The notes: a model not told the origin generated them from the letters alone. A stretch of DNA of 64,000 bases from Candidatus Cryptobacteroides faecipullorum (GCA_017694885.1 JADIMH010000005.1:1-64000); one strand, 5' to 3'. Shown: positions 29,261 to 40,798, numbered from the stretch's first letter. Program-made: numbers and translations.

Positions 29261-30124
29261 ATGAACAAGAAACTTCCGAAATATCTTCTTGGAAAATACC
29301 AGTTGCTCGGGACCGTGACTTTTTCCGTCCTGTTTGCCCTGGTATTCCTGAACCTTTATATCCCTTTTTCTGATACGGCCTGGTTCGGGTTGGGAAGATC
29401 GGCGAATTTCCTTTTTACGGCAGGGTTCATGTTCATTGCGATGACGATCCTGATAGTCAGCAGAGTTATCATGTACAAGACGCAGGATATGTTCGAAATG
29501 ACATACCTCGGTTATGTCTTGTGGTGTCTTGGCGAAGTTTTCATTATATGTCTGTTATATACCTTTGTCACTGCCGATGTCCTTCCTGAAAAACATGACT
29601 ATCTGCGTATCATGTTGAGAGCCTTGCCGTACGGGATGATTGCCCTGGTCATACCGTATATCATATCCGGGATGTTCATCGCCATAGTCGAGAAGAACAG
29701 GACGATCAGGCTTATGAGATGTCAGAGCCGTTCGGCAGACAAGGACAGCAGGACTGATGCCGTTTCAAGCCAGATTACCTTTTTTGACAATAACGGGGCA
29801 TTGAAGTTTTCAGTCAGCTCGACTGATTTGTATTATATCGAATCTGATGACAATTATATTAATGTGTGGTACTCGGACACGAAAGGCAAGCTCAGGATGT
29901 ATATGCTCAGGTGCCGTCTGAAAACGGTTGAGGACAGCTTCAAGGGCAGTCCTCTTATGAGATGCCACAGAAAATATATAGTAAACATGTCCAGAGCCCA
30001 GGTCTTGAGAAAGGAAAAGGACGGTTATTTCATTGATCTTGATAACGATCAGATCGAACCTATTCCGGTCAGCAAGACGTATGCCGACAACATAGTCGGA
30101 TATTTTCAGACGAAAAGGGTCTGA
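29261..30124 (+). CDS. LytTR-domain transcriptional regulator with four predicted N-terminal TM helices
   Basis: Hydrophobic N-terminal half, then 'LYYIESDDNYINVWYSDTKGKLRMYMLRCRLKTVEDSFKGSPLMRCHRKYIVNMSRA' LytTR. Confidence 0.88.
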   Translation: MNKKLPKYLLGKYQLLGTVTFSVLFALVFLNLYIPFSDTAWFGLGRSANFLFTAGFMFIAMTILIVSRVIMYKTQDMFEMTYLGYVLWCLGEVFIICLLYTFVTADVLPEKHDYLRIMLRALPYGMIALVIPYIISGMFIAIVEKNRTIRLMRCQSRSADKDSRTDAVSSQITFFDNNGALKFSVSSTDLYYIESDDNYINVWYSDTKGKLRMYMLRCRLKTVEDSFKGSPLMRCHRKYIVNMSRAQVLRKEKDGYFIDLDNDQIEPIPVSKTYADNIVGYFQTKRV

Positions 30125-30125
30125 A

Positions 30126-30578
30126 CTACTTCCTGTGTTTGGACTTTCTTAGCCGATAAGCCGATTGTACCATAGCTTCATCCAAAGCTATGTTTCTTGC
30201 CGCCAGCATGTTGAGGATTGCTGCAATCACCGGGAAAATGGCTGTGAATGAAAAAATCATTCTGGCTCCCGTTTCTTCCATTCCTATTCCGAGCTGGAAT
30301 CTCGCGAAACCTACGCCAAGCCATATCTGGAAGAATACAAGCAGTATGGCGGATAACATGGCTACTCTCATCTGCAGCATTCTCGCTTTAAACGAGAAGA
30401 GAGCGATGACATTGGCCATTAACGTCATTATCAGAAAGATAAGATATGATGTCTTTTCATAGTATTTCACGTTTTCCGTGCCTTGGTCGCCTATTATCGT
30501 GCCTACGTTGCCGGCCAGCATAGCTATTATCAGTATTGTCGCTATTGCCAGGTATAAAGTCTGAACTCTCTGCCACAT
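30126..30578 (-). CDS. DUF4293 family membrane protein
   Basis: MWQRVQTLYLAIATILIIAMLAGNVGT start and four TM segments. Confidence 0.8.
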   Translation of the reverse strand: MWQRVQTLYLAIATILIIAMLAGNVGTIIGDQGTENVKYYEKTSYLIFLIMTLMANVIALFSFKARMLQMRVAMLSAILLVFFQIWLGVGFARFQLGIGMEETGARMIFSFTAIFPVIAAILNMLAARNIALDEAMVQSAYRLRKSKHRK

Positions 30579-30660
30579 AACTTTTTTAGTTTAGTAATCG
30601 GGCAGCAAAAATAGGAAAAATTGGCAGAAAAAACTATATTTGAGTTTCATTCTAAATGAT

Positions 30661-31539
30661 ATGATTATGCGGATAGCTGAATCGGAACTTATTATCAATG
30701 ATGACGGGTCTGTTTTCCATATTCATCTCAGACCTGATGAACTGGCCGGGAATGTGATTCTGGTAGGGGACCCCGGCAGGGTCGATATGGTTGCCGGATA
30801 TCTCGAAGAAAAAGAGTTCAGGCATTCTTCCAGAGAGTTCGTATCCGTTACCGGCAAGTACAAGGGTGTCAGGGTTACCGTTCTTTCTACCGGTATAGGG
30901 ACCGACAATATCGATATTGTCATGAATGAACTTGATGCACTGGCAAATATCGACTTTTCCACAAGGGAGGTCAAACCGGAGAAGAAGTCTCTCAATATCC
31001 TGCGTATCGGAACTTCAGGGGCCATCCAGCCGGACATTCCGATAGGTTCATACGTATTTTCACATATATCGGTCGGATGCGACGGCCTTCTGAACTGGTA
31101 TGCCGGCAGGGACAGTATAGCGGTTCCGGATATCGAGGAGGCATTCAAAAAGCATGTGGGATGGAACCGGCACTTGCCTGATCCGTATTTCGTACATGCC
31201 GGAAAGGATATGTGCAGGAGATTCGAGGATTGTACCGTTAAAGGGATGACTATTTCAGCATCGGGCTTTTACGGTCCGCAGGGACGTGTGCTCCGGATGC
31301 CTTTGGCCATGCCTGACATGGTAGAGAGATTCGAAAGCTTCAGATTCGGAGACTGGAGGATCACCAATTTCGAAATGGAAGGCTCTGCAATAGCAGGAAT
31401 CGCGGCGCATCTGGGGCATAATGCCGGAACGGTATGTGCCATAATAGCAAACCGCTATTCAAAGGACAGCGATCCGGATTATAAGCCGATAGTACGTTCA
31501 TTGGTCGAGTTGTCTCTTGACAGGCTTACGCAGGCCTGA
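30661..31539 (+). CDS. Nucleoside phosphorylase (uridine phosphorylase family)
   Basis: VILVGDPGRVDMVAGYLEE...VTVLSTGIGTDNIDIVMNELDAL...NFEMEGSAIAGIAAHLGHNAGTVCAII. Confidence 0.88.
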   Translation: MIMRIAESELIINDDGSVFHIHLRPDELAGNVILVGDPGRVDMVAGYLEEKEFRHSSREFVSVTGKYKGVRVTVLSTGIGTDNIDIVMNELDALANIDFSTREVKPEKKSLNILRIGTSGAIQPDIPIGSYVFSHISVGCDGLLNWYAGRDSIAVPDIEEAFKKHVGWNRHLPDPYFVHAGKDMCRRFEDCTVKGMTISASGFYGPQGRVLRMPLAMPDMVERFESFRFGDWRITNFEMEGSAIAGIAAHLGHNAGTVCAIIANRYSKDSDPDYKPIVRSLVELSLDRLTQA

Positions 31540-31542
31540 CGG

Positions 31543-32484
31543 TCACTTGTCATAAGGAAATCCTATTTCCGGATTTACTACTGTCGCATCAACGCAGCAT
31601 CCGGATTTGCAGCAGACATTGCTTTTCAGGAAAGCAAGCTGTTCCGGTACGGTTTCATACATGGCTACAGCTATTTCATGGTTGTGGCCTTTGTGTCTGA
31701 ATATGTTATATGCATAGCCGAACTTTTCGAAGCGTTCGGCTATTTTTGACGATCCGAAGAACCCTAAACTGAATATCTTAATCTGAGTATAAGGGACCAC
31801 GCTGTCTTCAGTGCCGTGCATCAGCAGGGTAGGAGCCGGTTCTTGGGCATATTTCAGCTTGCCGTTTCTGGACAGGACGGCCCCGGCAAAGGACATTACC
31901 CCTGCATATCTGAATCCGTCTGGAAGCGGAGCGGCCCAACTGGTCCTGTTGCTTGTCTCGTAATCTGTCTGGAGTGCGGTTATGGCACCTGCGGAAGAGC
32001 CGCTTATGACTATCCTGGACGGATCTATGTCCAGAGATTCGGCATTGTCCAGAAGATAGACGGTCGCACTGATCATGTCCTCGACTGCCATATGGATTGC
32101 CCTGTCGAGGGCATTGACCTGGAATACTCCTATCTTGTCATAGCCTTTCATTCCGAGCCTGTAGTCGATGGAGACTATACGGTAACCGTTATCCGCCATG
32201 ACTCTGAACCATGGCAGATAGTTTTCCGCGTCCCGGCTTCCGGTCATGAAACTGCCTCCGAATGCAAAGATTATTGTCGGTTTTTTGCTTCCGTCCGCAA
32301 GCGTATCTGTTCCGGGAGCAGGGTTGTAGATATCCATAAAAAGGTCGCAGGTATCTCTCTTTGCGAACATGTATGTTTCATCAGGTGTTATGCCGCCTGC
32401 CCGGGTCCCGCCGCTTCCCATGGAGGAAAATGCCGGCAAGGACGCAAAGACGGCAGCCAATATTGTCAACAGATACTTTTTCAT
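31543..32484 (-). CDS. Secreted alpha/beta hydrolase (carboxylesterase-like)
   Basis: Signal peptide; PTIIFAFGGSFMTGSRD; VISGSSAGAITAL nucleophile elbow; LLMHGTEDSVVPY. Confidence 0.88.
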   Translation of the reverse strand: MKKYLLTILAAVFASLPAFSSMGSGGTRAGGITPDETYMFAKRDTCDLFMDIYNPAPGTDTLADGSKKPTIIFAFGGSFMTGSRDAENYLPWFRVMADNGYRIVSIDYRLGMKGYDKIGVFQVNALDRAIHMAVEDMISATVYLLDNAESLDIDPSRIVISGSSAGAITALQTDYETSNRTSWAAPLPDGFRYAGVMSFAGAVLSRNGKLKYAQEPAPTLLMHGTEDSVVPYTQIKIFSLGFFGSSKIAERFEKFGYAYNIFRHKGHNHEIAVAMYETVPEQLAFLKSNVCCKSGCCVDATVVNPEIGFPYDK

Positions 32485-33632
32485 CGGCTGATGCCTCCTG
32501 TAAGTTTTCTTATGAATTTAACGTTCTGGAAAAATCGGGCTGCAATGACCCTTATTACCGTATAGCAAGGAATTGCTACGAGCATCCCGAGTATTCCTCC
32601 CATATATCCTGCCATGAGCAGGACAATGAATATCTCAAGCGCATTCGCTTTTATGCTGTTCGAATATATGACAGGCTGGTATATCAGTCCGTCGATTATC
32701 TGGGCGAACCAGAATATGGCCACTATTATTATGATGAATACCCAGAAGTTCACGTCAAGGCCTACAGGCATATTGCAGCAGTATTTCATGACTACCGCAA
32801 GTACAGTCCCTATGACACCGCCTATGAACGGGCCGACGTAAGGGATGATATTCAGCACGCCGCAAATGAAGGCGATGCCTATTGACGCGTTGAATCCCAG
32901 CCTGACGATGAACACCAGACCGAGGAAATCAATGAGAGCGATCCCGAAAATTTCTACGATGAGGCCTATGAAATATCTGGACAGCAGATGTTCGATGTCT
33001 TTATAGGCTTCTCTGGCATTGGCTTCATGTTTGTCCGGTACCAGGGCCCCTATAATATTTGCGAACAGTTTTTCATCCTTCAGAAAAAAGAAGGCAATGA
33101 ACATTACTGAAAATATTCCTACTCCGAACGATGCTATGAATGAGGCAACTGAATTGATTATGGAAGAGAAAAGGGAAACATTGATGAAGTTGAGGTGCTT
33201 GACTTCATTGAGAATTGCCGTTTCGATCCTGAAATCGCTTCCGAGCGACGGAAATCTGGTGATGAGAAAGTCGTTGATCTCTTTCAGCGGAATGGAAATG
33301 GAGGAAGCGGCATGTTCTACATTCACCATGGAGATGTCTTTGGCGATGCCGGCAATAATAGGGATGATGGTTGCCAGGACAGCTAAAAACAGACCGATCA
33401 CAATGATAAGGGTCAATATGGCATATATCCATGAAGGCAGACCCTTGCCTTTGATTTTAAGCCTGTTGAAGAATGTCATTATAGGCCTTCCGATGAGAGA
33501 CACCAGCCCTGCCGCCAGCATGTATACTATAACGTCCCGGAAAAACCAGCAAATGGCCAGTATTACAACGGCAACAGCAGTATACATCATGTACCTGGCC
33601 AGTGTGTCTATGCTGCGTTCTCTTTCCATCAT
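32481..33632 (-). CDS. AI-2E family transporter
   Basis: Multi-TM; 'FICGVLNIIPYVGPFIGGVIGTVLAVV'; 4-bp overlap with hydrolase. Confidence 0.9.
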   Translation of the reverse strand: MMERERSIDTLARYMMYTAVAVVILAICWFFRDVIVYMLAAGLVSLIGRPIMTFFNRLKIKGKGLPSWIYAILTLIIVIGLFLAVLATIIPIIAGIAKDISMVNVEHAASSISIPLKEINDFLITRFPSLGSDFRIETAILNEVKHLNFINVSLFSSIINSVASFIASFGVGIFSVMFIAFFFLKDEKLFANIIGALVPDKHEANAREAYKDIEHLLSRYFIGLIVEIFGIALIDFLGLVFIVRLGFNASIGIAFICGVLNIIPYVGPFIGGVIGTVLAVVMKYCCNMPVGLDVNFWVFIIIIVAIFWFAQIIDGLIYQPVIYSNSIKANALEIFIVLLMAGYMGGILGMLVAIPCYTVIRVIAARFFQNVKFIRKLTGGISR

Positions 33633-33677
33633 TCAGATTTTCAGTTCGGACAAATATAGGAAAAATATTGAAAACCA

Positions 33678-34337
33678 TCAGGCCTCGAGTATGAGCCGGC
33701 AAAGCCGGTCAGGCGAATCGGCAATCGCCCAGGGCCCGTATGCCAGAAGTTCCTCCCGGGTCCGGAATCCCCATGTTACCCCGATAGTCTTTACTCCTGC
33801 ATTGATGCCGGTCTGCATGTCGACATTGGAATCGCCGGAGTATACAACTTCTGTCCTGTCGGTAATCGATGCCGCTGTCATGGCTTCGGCAACTATCATC
33901 GGATCTGGCTTGATAGGCATTCCGTCTCTTTGTCCCAGGATTTTCACGAAATCGTATTTCCCGAAAAAACGCCTGACGAGCTTTTCCGTACCGTCCTGAT
34001 ATTTGTTGGAAGCTACTGCAAGTCTGATCCCTGAAGCGGCAAGTTTGTCAAGCATTGTGCATATGCCGTCGTAAGGGTGTGTACGGTCGCATTTGTGCTT
34101 GTCATAGTAAGGTATGAAATATCCTTTCATTTTCATGATTTCCTCCTCCGTCCTTGCCCCCTCTGGAAGCGCCCCATTGAACAGATTGTATATTCCTCTG
34201 CCTACCAATGAGTTGTATTCTTCCATCCTTCTTTCTCCGTAGCCGCACATTTTAAGCGCATAATTGCATGCATTGCCGAGATCCTCCAATGTATCCAGCA
34301 AGGTGCCGTCAAGATCGAAAACTGCGAGTTTTATCAT
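33678..34337 (-). CDS. HAD hydrolase, phosphoglycolate phosphatase-like
   Basis: LAVFDLDGTLLDTLEDLGNACNYAL...VASNKYQDGTEKLV...KPDPMIVAEAM...VYSGDSNVDMQTGINAGVKTIGVTWGFRTREEL. Confidence 0.9.
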   Translation of the reverse strand: MIKLAVFDLDGTLLDTLEDLGNACNYALKMCGYGERRMEEYNSLVGRGIYNLFNGALPEGARTEEEIMKMKGYFIPYYDKHKCDRTHPYDGICTMLDKLAASGIRLAVASNKYQDGTEKLVRRFFGKYDFVKILGQRDGMPIKPDPMIVAEAMTAASITDRTEVVYSGDSNVDMQTGINAGVKTIGVTWGFRTREELLAYGPWAIADSPDRLCRLILEA

Positions 34338-34402
34338 AATTGTATCGTGGTTTGGTACATGCTCCGGTTATCTTTGCACCAGTTGATTAAAAAAACGAAG
34401 CT

Positions 34403-34525
34403 ATGTATACAACAGATTTTAATATCGATTCCCTTTCTTCTCTGATTTCAGCCGAATCCGCAGACATACTGTCAGGTCTTATTCAGGATATGGATCTCGA
34501 ACTGATAGACGTCAAGGTTGCATAA
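34403..34525 (+). CDS. Candidate 40-aa acidic small protein
   Basis: ATG..TAA encodes [41 protein letters not shown]-rich AAAAAAACGAAG upstream and TATCTTTG -7-like element at ~34372. Below the size cutoff of the ORF track. Confidence 0.5.
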   Translation: MYTTDFNIDSLSSLISAESADILSGLIQDMDLELIDVKVA

Positions 34526-36845
34526 GGCAGAGTTCTGCGTGCTTTATCCTGACTTCAGTGCTCTTCTTGTCCGGAGCCAATCCTACTGTGATGATAGGGA
34601 TGTCCGGGAAGCTGCTGTCGGAAGAAGGATGCTGCATGAGTCCGATGATAAATTCGGAAACGGGGTCCTCAATGTACTTCTGGATGGCCCTTTTCATCGG
34701 TCTTGCCCCGAAATAAGGATCATATCCTGCTTCGGCAACGAATTTTTTCGCGGCTGGAGTGACATTCAGCCTGTAGCCCGCTTCGGCTATTCTGGATCTG
34801 AGTCCTTTCATCTGTATGTCGATGATTTTCTCCATATCTTCCTTTTGAAGCGAGTTGAAGAAAACCAGTTCGTCTATCCTGTTTATGAATTCGGGCGGGA
34901 AAGCCTTCCTGACGGCTTTCTGGAGGACGTTTTTCCTGTTTTCTTCCACATTTCTGGAAGATGTGCTGAATCCGAGCCCGTTTCCGTAAGCTTCAAGCTC
35001 CCGGCTGCCCACATTTGATGTCATTATTACTATAGTGTTCCTGAAATTCACCGTCCGTCCGTTGCTGTCAGTCAGCCTTCCTTCATCGAGTATCTGCAGC
35101 AGCAGATTGAATATTTCCGGATGTGCTTTCTCGATTTCGTCGAGCAGTACGACGCAATACGGTTTCCTTCTGACTTTTTCGCTGAGCTGTCCTCCGTCTT
35201 CAAAGCCGACGTATCCCGGAGGGGCTCCGATAAGGCGCGATGAAGTGAATTTTTCCATATACTCGCTCATGTCTATCCTTACGATATTCTCTTCGGAATC
35301 GAAAAGATATTCTGCGATCGATTTCGCGAGTTGCGTCTTGCCGACACCTGTCGGCCCCAGAAAAAGAAATGAACCGATAGGGCGTGAAGGATCCTTGATT
35401 CCGGCCCTGTTGCGCCGGATCGCTCTGGTAACCGTTTCTATGGCTTCGTCCTGGCCTGTAATCGTTTTTTTCAGGCAGCCGCTCATTTTCATGAGCCTGG
35501 CGGCTTCGGATTCGGCCACCCTGTTGACCGGGACTCCGGATGCCTTTGAAATGACCGTGGCTATGTCCTCTTCTGTAACGACGGGTTCCCGCCTGTTCCT
35601 TTTGGACATGGAACATCTCAGTCTTACCATCGAGCCTGCTTCGTCGAGGGCATCGATGGCTTTGTCCGGAAGACATCTGTCGGCAACATATCTGTCGGAC
35701 AATCTGGCGCATGCCTCTATTGCCTCATCGGTGTAGGTTACGGCGTGGTATTGTTCGTATTTGTCTTTGATGTTTTCAAGGATAGTGATCGTCTGGAAGA
35801 TATCGGTAGGCTCCACTATGACTTTCTGGAACCTCCTGTCCAGTGCTCCGTCCTTTTCTATGATCTTGGTGAATTCGCTTATTGTAGTGGCCCCTATGCA
35901 CTGCAGGTCACCTCTTGCGAGAGCCGGTTTAAGCATGTTGGCGGCATCGAGATTGCCTCCTGCGCCGCCTGCTCCGACAATCGTGTGGAATTCGTCTATG
36001 AACAGTATGATATCGGGATTGCCGCTGATTTCATTTATTATTGATTTGAGCCTTTTTTCGAAATCCCCTCTGTAGCGGGTTCCTGCTACGACAGAGGCTA
36101 TGTCAAGTGAAATGAGTTTTTTCCCGGATAAGGTAGGGGGGATGTCTCCGGACGCGATCTTCAGGGCAATTCCCTCTACAATGGCCGATTTTCCTGCACC
36201 GGGGTCTCCTACAAGCATCGGGTTGTTCTTTTTCCTCCTTCCCAGAATCTCTATTACGCGCATTATTTCACTGTCCCGTCCAACGACCGGATCGAGTTTG
36301 CCGTCTCTTGCCGCCTGGGTTATGTCATAGCCGAACTCCTCGACAGCAAGATGCTTTTCCCGGACGGCATCGTCCTCGTTGCTTTCCCGGGTCTTTTCCA
36401 TACCGGTGAGGCCGGCTTTGCCTATGTATGCCATCACTCTCCCGTAGTCGATCCCGGTGTCTCGGAGGTATGACTGGGAATAACTTCCTGTATTTCTGCA
36501 TAATGCCAGTAGAAGATGCTGGGAGGACGCTTCTTTCCCGTTCAGCCTGGTAGCTTCAAGAACGGTGATGCTCAAGACATTCTGGGCCCCGCGCGAAAAG
36601 GTCACGTGGCCTGCTTCGGAGTACGGTATATGTTCGTTCGTGAAAATCTTGCTGTCGATGAAACTCTTCATTTCCCGTATATCTGTCTCGAGCCCTTTGA
36701 GTATATCTAAAGCGGTATTGTCTCCCTGGCGGATTATGCCGAGCATCAGATGATCCGGAGAGATTCCGTAGCTGCCGGTGCGAATCGCTTCCTCCCGGGA
36801 AAAGTTTATTATGGTATTGAGTTCTTCTGATATTCTGATTTCCAT
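34512..36845 (-). CDS. Clp protease ATP-binding subunit (ClpA/ClpC type)
   Basis: Clp N-domain repeats, AAA1 [18 protein letters not shown]2 [22 protein letters not shown]; '[10 protein letters not shown]' ClpP-binding-loop-like LGF. Confidence 0.93.
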   Translation of the reverse strand: MEIRISEELNTIINFSREEAIRTGSYGISPDHLMLGIIRQGDNTALDILKGLETDIREMKSFIDSKIFTNEHIPYSEAGHVTFSRGAQNVLSITVLEATRLNGKEASSQHLLLALCRNTGSYSQSYLRDTGIDYGRVMAYIGKAGLTGMEKTRESNEDDAVREKHLAVEEFGYDITQAARDGKLDPVVGRDSEIMRVIEILGRRKKNNPMLVGDPGAGKSAIVEGIALKIASGDIPPTLSGKKLISLDIASVVAGTRYRGDFEKRLKSIINEISGNPDIILFIDEFHTIVGAGGAGGNLDAANMLKPALARGDLQCIGATTISEFTKIIEKDGALDRRFQKVIVEPTDIFQTITILENIKDKYEQYHAVTYTDEAIEACARLSDRYVADRCLPDKAIDALDEAGSMVRLRCSMSKRNRREPVVTEEDIATVISKASGVPVNRVAESEAARLMKMSGCLKKTITGQDEAIETVTRAIRRNRAGIKDPSRPIGSFLFLGPTGVGKTQLAKSIAEYLFDSEENIVRIDMSEYMEKFTSSRLIGAPPGYVGFEDGGQLSEKVRRKPYCVVLLDEIEKAHPEIFNLLLQILDEGRLTDSNGRTVNFRNTIVIMTSNVGSRELEAYGNGLGFSTSSRNVEENRKNVLQKAVRKAFPPEFINRIDELVFFNSLQKEDMEKIIDIQMKGLRSRIAEAGYRLNVTPAAKKFVAEAGYDPYFGARPMKRAIQKYIEDPVSEFIIGLMQHPSSDSSFPDIPIITVGLAPDKKSTEVRIKHAELCLMQP

Positions 36846-36896
36846 GTATTAGCCTGCTTTATTTGGCAAAAATACGAAAAACATAGCATATTTTGG

Positions 36897-36927
36897 TTTG
36901 TTCAGCAAATAAAAATATGTAACTTTG
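36897..36927 (+). promoter_or_regulatory. Promoter of gyrA
   Basis: TTTG-N19-TAACTTTG. Confidence 0.75.
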
Positions 36928-36970
36928 CAGACTTACTTGTAAGGTTTTTAAAGAATTTAAGCTATTATAG

Positions 36971-39451
36971 ATGGAAGAAAACAACGAGGTAAAAACAGGC
37001 AGGATCGAGACGGTAAACATTGACAGGCAGATGCGCAGCGCGTACATAGACTATTCTATGTCAGTGATAGTTTCCAGAGCTTTGCCTGATGTGCGTGACG
37101 GTCTTAAACCTGTGCACAGGAGAGTGCTTTTCGGCATGGAGGGGCTCGGTCTCAGCTATACAGGGCAGACCAAGAAGTCGGCGAGGATTGTCGGCGAGGT
37201 GCTGGGAAAATATCATCCTCATGGCGATTCCAGCGTATATGATGCTATGGTAAGAATGGCCCAGTTCTGGAGCATGAGGTATCCTCTGGTGTTCGGACAG
37301 GGCAACTTCGGTTCGATGGACGGTGATCCTGTAGCCGCTATGCGTTATACAGAGGCGAAGCTCACAAAACTTTCCGATGAAGTGCTTGCCGATCTGGACA
37401 AGGATACCGTGGACATGGCCAATAACTTCGACGATACGCTTCAGGAGCCTACGGTACTTCCTACCAAGGCGCCGCTTCTTCTTCTCAACGGTTCTTCAGG
37501 TATCGCTGTCGGCATGGCGACGAATATGGCTCCGCACAATATGACCGAATGCTGCGATGCCATCTGCGCTTATATAGACAACCCCGAAATTTCCGTAGAG
37601 GAACTGATGCATTATATAAAGGGGCCGGATTTTCCGACCGGAGGCATAATCCAGGGAACACAGGGCATAAGGGACGCTTTCGAGACAGGACGCGGCAGGA
37701 TAGTCATCCGCTCCAAGACCGAAATAGAAGTCAGCGAATCAGGAAGGGAGACCATAGTCGTTACGGAAATCCCTTATATGGTGAACAAGAGGGAGATGAT
37801 CGAGAAGATCGCCGAACTTGTAGAGAACAAGAAGATAGAAGGCATCGCATATGTCAACGACGAGACCACCAGAAAGGGAGTCAGGGTCGTCATAAAGCTG
37901 AAGATGGGTGCGAACGCGAATGTCGTTCTGAACATGCTTTACAAATATACTCCTCTTCAGTCGAGTTTCTCGGTAAACAATGTCGCTCTCGTCGGCGGAA
38001 GGCCAAGGACATTGAACCTCAAGGAGCTCATCAAGTATTTCGTCAGACACAGGCATGACGTGATCGTCCGCAGGACAAAGTTCGATCTGGACAAGGCGCA
38101 GAAGAGGGCGCATATTCTGGAAGGACTTCTTAAGGCGTTGGATGTGATTGACGAGATAATACGGATAATCAGAGGGTCCAAGACAGTTGAAGAGGCAAAG
38201 AACGAACTGGTTGCAAGATTCGCCTTTTCGGACGCGCAGGCTACCGCAATCGTTGAAATGCGTCTTCGCCAGCTTACCGGACTCGAGAGGGAGAAACTCC
38301 AGTCGGAATACGATGAACTGATGAAGTTTATCCATTATTGCGAGGAAGTGCTTTCCAGCTATGACAAGCAGATGGAGGTCATCAAGCAGGAAACGATGGA
38401 GCTCAAGGCAAAATATGGCGATGCCAGACGGACGGAAATAGCGCTTTCTGCAGAAGAATTCAACCCGGAGGATTTCTATCCTGACGATGATGTCGTCATC
38501 ACTATTTCACATCTCGGATACATCAAGCGTACGGCTCTTGCAGAATACCGTACCCAGAACAGGGGAGGCGTCGGAATCAAGGGAAGCACTACGAGGGATG
38601 AAGATTTCATAGAGCACATATACGTAGCGAACATGCACAGTACAATGCTGCTGTTCACCCAGAACGGCAAATGCTACTGGCTGAAGGTATATGAAATTCC
38701 CGAAGGCTCCAGAGCGTCCAAGGGCCGTGCCCTGCAGAATATCATAAATATCGAGGCGGATGACAAGGTGAAAGCATTCATCAACGTCAGGAACCTTAAG
38801 GATACCGATTACGTTACAAATAATTATATCGTATTGGCTACCAAGCGCGGAATTATCAAGAAGACATCTCTCGAGGCCTATTCAAGACCGCGTACCAACG
38901 GTGTCAACGCCATTACGGTAAGGGACGGAGACGAGCTTCTTGAAGCGACCATGACCAACGGACACTGTCAGATACTCCTGGCCGGAAGGAAAGGACGTTG
39001 CGTAAGGTTCGATGAAAACGATGCCAGACCGTTAGGCCGTACCGCATCGGGCGTAAAAGGCATAAATATCGACAGCGATGACGAAGTGATAGGTATGGTA
39101 TGCTTCGATCCGTCAGCGGAGGATGCATCTGCACATACGGTCCTTGCCGTAAGCGAGCACGGGTACGGAAAACGTTCCGACATTGACGAGTACCGCATTA
39201 CGAACAGGGGAGGTAAAGGTGTCAAGACACTTAACATTACGGACAAGACCGGAGATCTGATAGCATTGAAGGATGTAACGGATGAAAATGACCTTATGAT
39301 CATCAACCGCTCAGGTCTTACCATCAGAATGGCTGTTTCCGACATCAGGGTTGCAGGAAGGGCCACGCAGGGAGTCCGTCTGATAAACATAAAGGACGGA
39401 GATTCCATTGCAGCGGTTTCTGCAGTAAGCAAAAATGAAGATGAGCAATAA
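36971..39451 (+). CDS. gyrA: DNA gyrase subunit A
   Basis: [49 protein letters not shown]. Confidence 0.98.
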   Translation: MEENNEVKTGRIETVNIDRQMRSAYIDYSMSVIVSRALPDVRDGLKPVHRRVLFGMEGLGLSYTGQTKKSARIVGEVLGKYHPHGDSSVYDAMVRMAQFWSMRYPLVFGQGNFGSMDGDPVAAMRYTEAKLTKLSDEVLADLDKDTVDMANNFDDTLQEPTVLPTKAPLLLLNGSSGIAVGMATNMAPHNMTECCDAICAYIDNPEISVEELMHYIKGPDFPTGGIIQGTQGIRDAFETGRGRIVIRSKTEIEVSESGRETIVVTEIPYMVNKREMIEKIAELVENKKIEGIAYVNDETTRKGVRVVIKLKMGANANVVLNMLYKYTPLQSSFSVNNVALVGGRPRTLNLKELIKYFVRHRHDVIVRRTKFDLDKAQKRAHILEGLLKALDVIDEIIRIIRGSKTVEEAKNELVARFAFSDAQATAIVEMRLRQLTGLEREKLQSEYDELMKFIHYCEEVLSSYDKQMEVIKQETMELKAKYGDARRTEIALSAEEFNPEDFYPDDDVVITISHLGYIKRTALAEYRTQNRGGVGIKGSTTRDEDFIEHIYVANMHSTMLLFTQNGKCYWLKVYEIPEGSRASKGRALQNIINIEADDKVKAFINVRNLKDTDYVTNNYIVLATKRGIIKKTSLEAYSRPRTNGVNAITVRDGDELLEATMTNGHCQILLAGRKGRCVRFDENDARPLGRTASGVKGINIDSDDEVIGMVCFDPSAEDASAHTVLAVSEHGYGKRSDIDEYRITNRGGKGVKTLNITDKTGDLIALKDVTDENDLMIINRSGLTIRMAVSDIRVAGRATQGVRLINIKDGDSIAAVSAVSKNEDEQ

Positions 39452-39478
39452 TAAATCCAATAATTTATCCTAACTGTT

Positions 39479-40798
39479 ATGAAAAAGATTCTAATTGCAT
39501 TGGCTGTTATCCTTTCAGTACAGGTTGCCGGTGCACAGGTAAAATCGGCTGCAGATTCAAAGAAAGCCGTGGAGTCAGCTGAGGCTGCAACTCAGAACCC
39601 GAAGAAAGCTCTCAAGCCTGCAACTTGGCTTAAGCTTGGCAACGCTTACATGGACGCCTATAACGCTCCTTTCGGAAATGCATGGGTCGGTGCCGGACAG
39701 CAGGAACTTCTCTTGATTATGGGAGGGGAAAAACCGGCTTCTACCGAGACCGTAGAACTTATGGGCGAGCCTTATACAAAAGAAATTTATGCCGAAAAGA
39801 ACTTCTATTTCAATGCCGGCGGGGTGCTTTCGATGATCGAAGTCACCAAGCCTGTGTATGATGACGCTCTGGCAAAGGCACTCGAGGCATATAAGAAAGC
39901 TTATGAGATCGATGTAAAGCATTCCAAAGACAAGGATGTCGCTTCCGGACTCAAGAATGTAGCAATGAAGTATCTTGATGAAGGTATGACCCAGTATATG
40001 CTCGGAAACATCAAGGCTGCGAATGCAAGTTTCCGTGCAGCTTCTGCCGCTTCTGAAACGGCACCGCTCAATGTAATCGATACTACTGCCACTTATAATG
40101 CCGGTTTCACTTCATGGTCGCTGCAGGACTATTCCAGCGCGGTAACCTATTTCAAGAAATGCATCGATGCAAAATATTTTGAAGAGGGAGAAGTGTTCGC
40201 AAAACTTGCCGACTGCTATACTAAGCTTGACGACAAGGAAAATGCAAAGAATACACTTGAGGAAGGATTCAAGACTTTCCCTCAAAGCCAGAGCATTCTG
40301 ATTGGCCTGATCAATTTCTATCTTGAAAGCGGAGATGATACCGACAGGCTTTTCACTCTGCTGGACGAGGCTAAGAAGAACGAACCGAACAATGCATCTC
40401 TTTACTATGTCGAAGGCAATATCCATAACCAGCTCGGCGATACGGAAGCTGCTATCGCGGCATATGAAGAGTCGAATAAGGTAGACCCTAACTATGAATA
40501 CGGTTTTATAGGTATCGGTATCCTTTATTACAACCAGGCTCTCGATCTTCAGACCAAGGCACAGGAAGAGCTCGATGATGCAAAATATATGGCTCTGGTA
40601 GAAGAGTTCGAAACTGCTCTTAAGAACGCAATCGATCCTTTTGAAAAGGCATACGAAGTGTCAAAGAACAATGATATAAGAGTGAATATCGCTGAGTATC
40701 TCAAGAATATCTACTACCGTTTCCGTGACCAGAGTCCGGAGTACCAGGCCAAGTATGAGAAATATGATCAGGTAGTTGCTACCGGGAATCCTCTTTAG
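39479..40798 (+). CDS. Exported tetratricopeptide-repeat protein
   Basis: Signal peptide MKKILIALAVILSVQVAGAQ; repeated TPR-like helices (e.g. AIAAYEESNKVDPNYEYGFIGIGILYYNQA). Confidence 0.82.
   Translation: MKKILIALAVILSVQVAGAQVKSAADSKKAVESAEAATQNPKKALKPATWLKLGNAYMDAYNAPFGNAWVGAGQQELLLIMGGEKPASTETVELMGEPYTKEIYAEKNFYFNAGGVLSMIEVTKPVYDDALAKALEAYKKAYEIDVKHSKDKDVASGLKNVAMKYLDEGMTQYMLGNIKAANASFRAASAASETAPLNVIDTTATYNAGFTSWSLQDYSSAVTYFKKCIDAKYFEEGEVFAKLADCYTKLDDKENAKNTLEEGFKTFPQSQSILIGLINFYLESGDDTDRLFTLLDEAKKNEPNNASLYYVEGNIHNQLGDTEAAIAAYEESNKVDPNYEYGFIGIGILYYNQALDLQTKAQEELDDAKYMALVEEFETALKNAIDPFEKAYEVSKNNDIRVNIAEYLKNIYYRFRDQSPEYQAKYEKYDQVVATGNPL

Noticed and set aside
33019-33999. 326-aa ORF antisense to the AI-2E transporter and HAD genes
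   Set aside because: Low-complexity Met/Ser/Ile-rich translation spanning two real genes on the opposite strand.
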